NCBI RefSeq assembly: GCF_963675165.1
Contig: NC_087379.1
Span: forward strand, 2,174,201 to 2,238,200
Origin: Halichondria panicea
Lineage: Eukaryota > Porifera > Demospongiae > Suberitida > Halichondriidae
Reading direction: 5' to 3'
DNA length: 64,000 bases
The position numbers were made by a program, and so were the translations under genes. Positions 62,461-64,000 of the stretch are shown here, one piece after another. Within the stretch, counting starts at the first letter, position 1; the number at the start of each line of letters is the position of its first letter. Below the pieces are notes generated by a model. The model was not told the DNA's origin and searched no databases. It saw only the letters and a program-made list of their open reading frames with translations.

Positions 62461-64000
62461 GCCGCCCGAGCGACTGGCAAACTGCCTATCAGTCACTCGT
62501 CTCAGCGGAAGTGTAATAGATCGTATGACACTACTAAACATGAATATCGTTATAGATAATGTGGTTAAATTTTGCTATGAGTAGCGATGTCAGACCGATT
62601 TTCATTTTTGCTATTTCTAACTCCTATGTATTACTATCTCTTTTGAACACTCTAGGCAAACCAGAAAAACTTTACTGCACTGGATTTGGTCAAGCGAATG
62701 CAGAGATACAGCGTTTTGAAGAACACTAGTCAGGGAAAAATTCGTACAAAAATTTACCGCATTTTAATGTACTTGGGCGGGACTTATGAAATTTGTTGTT
62801 AACACCGGAAATGATCTTAAAGTTAGCATATCTGCTGAACCGCTTGGTCTATTCTCTTTTAAAAAAGTATGAAATGGACACTCAGGACTCAGGAGTTAAC
62901 ATTGTAACCATTTGATATCTATTATGAAGTTTATAATGTTTCTGTAATGTATATCTTTATGATGTCCCTATAATAGTATGATGTCTCCTGCTTCAGAGAG
63001 TTCTTTTGGATTTAAAGTAACCATGCTATCTTTTCTTTCGTACAGTATATTGTATCATGTTTCAGAACTCTCATCAATGTCCACCTTACGCTTGTATCTG
63101 TTTCTTGATCTTTATAAGCAATTTTTCTGTCAATTTCATTTGGTCTAAATAATTCGTTTTTAGTGTGATGTAAATTTAAGGCCATACAACTATAAATCTA
63201 TGATACAACTCTGTTGACAGCTTCTAATTAATACAGTAGATTACTCTTGTCTTTTTTGTGTGCAAATTGAATCAGTTCTTGCAATTTAATAGTTTTGGTA
63301 GATTACATTGTTGTCCCTGGAATTCTCTCCAATCTTTCTTGTTTCTTTTCAACAGAGGCTTTCAGATTGCTTCAATAATTACTTTCAGTAACTTCTAAGA
63401 AATAAATACAGCTATTGGTACACTTGGCTTGATTTTACTGCATTTCTATTCTCAGCTCCACCCATGTATCCATGCAATATGTGATTCCGCAAGAAATAAA
63501 AGCTTATTGTAGCAACTTTTTGCATAATCTGGAGAGAGTTAGAGATGAAAGACATGCTCACTTGTGTTTTTGTTCATTTTCATGTTTGGTTGCCAAAATG
63601 ATGATCACCTTTGAGAAAAAATCACACACAAAACAAGCATCAAATGCTAAAATCATAAAAAACTGTTATAAAAATCAAATTCTACGCTATTTTTTACCCC
63701 TGGGAACAGCTGTTGTTTGCTAGACTCTTCCAGGGCTTGCGGAAAGCCCTTCTTGTTCACTCACTTTCTGGTCCTGTTTTTTACCATTGAATTACTGTAC
63801 GAAAATACGCCCACGCACTACTTCCGGTCTGACATCTCTACTATGAGATTCAGCTACTATGGAATGCACTGAATCCCTTGAAGTGTAAGTGCGGTTACAA
63901 TTACAGGGCTAATATGACGTTGAGCAATCTGATAGGCTGCAATGCTCGTTGCAGCGGAGACGAGTGACTGATAGACAGTTTGCCAGTCCCTCGCGCTACG
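62461..64000. mobile_element. long-TIR element reaching the window edge
   Basis: cgactggcaaactgcctatc with agtcactcgtctc at 62471-62503 is the complement of 63958-63991 (gacgagtgactgatagacag and the following bases), with one mismatch. A second complementary pair lies inside (gatgtcagaccg near 62587 and cggtctgacatc near 63823), so the ends are more than 100 bases long. The interior (about 1.3 kb) is AT-rich with no recognised protein. The right end may continue past the window. Confidence 0.65.

Noticed and set aside
63472-63723. Small basic protein at 63472-63723 inside the terminal element
   Set aside because: No recognisable similarity, AT-rich biased composition, no second exon; not enough to call a gene.
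1-64000. Retrovirus-like, LTR or Polinton-type elements
   Set aside because: No reverse transcriptase, integrase, capsid or polymerase motifs and no long direct terminal repeats were recognised anywhere in the window.
1-64000. tRNA or rRNA genes
   Set aside because: No convincing cloverleaf with A- and B-box sequences or rRNA core motifs was seen by eye; a tRNAscan run would be needed to be sure.

Overview
This window looks like nuclear DNA of an early-branching animal, most likely a demosponge. Its genes are animal genes (ADAR, mucolipin/TRPML, MOZART2, WDR4, ALDH3, TRAF-like RING proteins, a Myb-type tail). Introns are mostly short (50-500 bases) with GT-AG ends. The spaces are AT-rich and crowded with small inverted-repeat transposons and CA/GT microsatellites. 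The species is an inference. No tool was run; all exon joins were worked out by hand from frame, splice sites and family resemblance.

Layout. 1-3.8 kb: two tandem minus-strand genes for small proteins with a DUF4476-like N-terminus and a proline-rich tail; one carries frameshifts. 4.2-8.4 kb: an eight-exon plus-strand gene whose last exon looks like the C-terminal tail of animal Myb proteins, with no Myb DNA-binding repeats. 8.8-24.9 kb: WDR4 (tRNA m7G methyltransferase subunit) on the minus strand. Its 13.4 kb third intron holds six intronless TRAF-like genes on the plus strand, one broken by a single stop. 25.1-26.1 kb: MZT2 (gamma-tubulin complex). 26.3-27.8 kb: a nested fold-back element. 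27.8-33.1 kb: a membrane-anchored ALDH3-type fatty aldehyde dehydrogenase. 33.4-36.7 kb: an ADAR with four Z-domains, one dsRNA-binding domain and the deaminase. It is head to head with an intronless Z-alpha protein gene across a 133-base gap that holds two NF-kB-like sites. 36.3-46.9 kb: a tandem duplication has copied ADAR exon 1, this promoter, the Z-alpha gene and the 3' part of the neighbouring TRPML gene. The relics are one ADAR exon, one TRPML exon and a second, diverged Z-alpha gene. 44.5-59.1 kb: two tandem TRPML channel genes on the minus strand. 59.8-61.8 kb: two adjacent inverted-repeat elements carrying pieces of a ZAD-like zinc-finger gene and a RecQ-like helicase. 62.46 kb to the end: an element with long terminal inverted repeats, probably cut by the window edge.

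Two themes stand out. The first is an apparent Z-nucleic-acid locus: an RNA editor with four Z-domains shares a kB-bearing promoter with a Z-alpha-only protein, and the pair has been duplicated. The second is a splicing pattern: at least nine acceptors are preceded by CA repeats in the sense strand, several donors are followed by GU repeats, and two introns carry both ends of a complementary pair. The TRAF cluster also looks like an expanding, gene-converting family.
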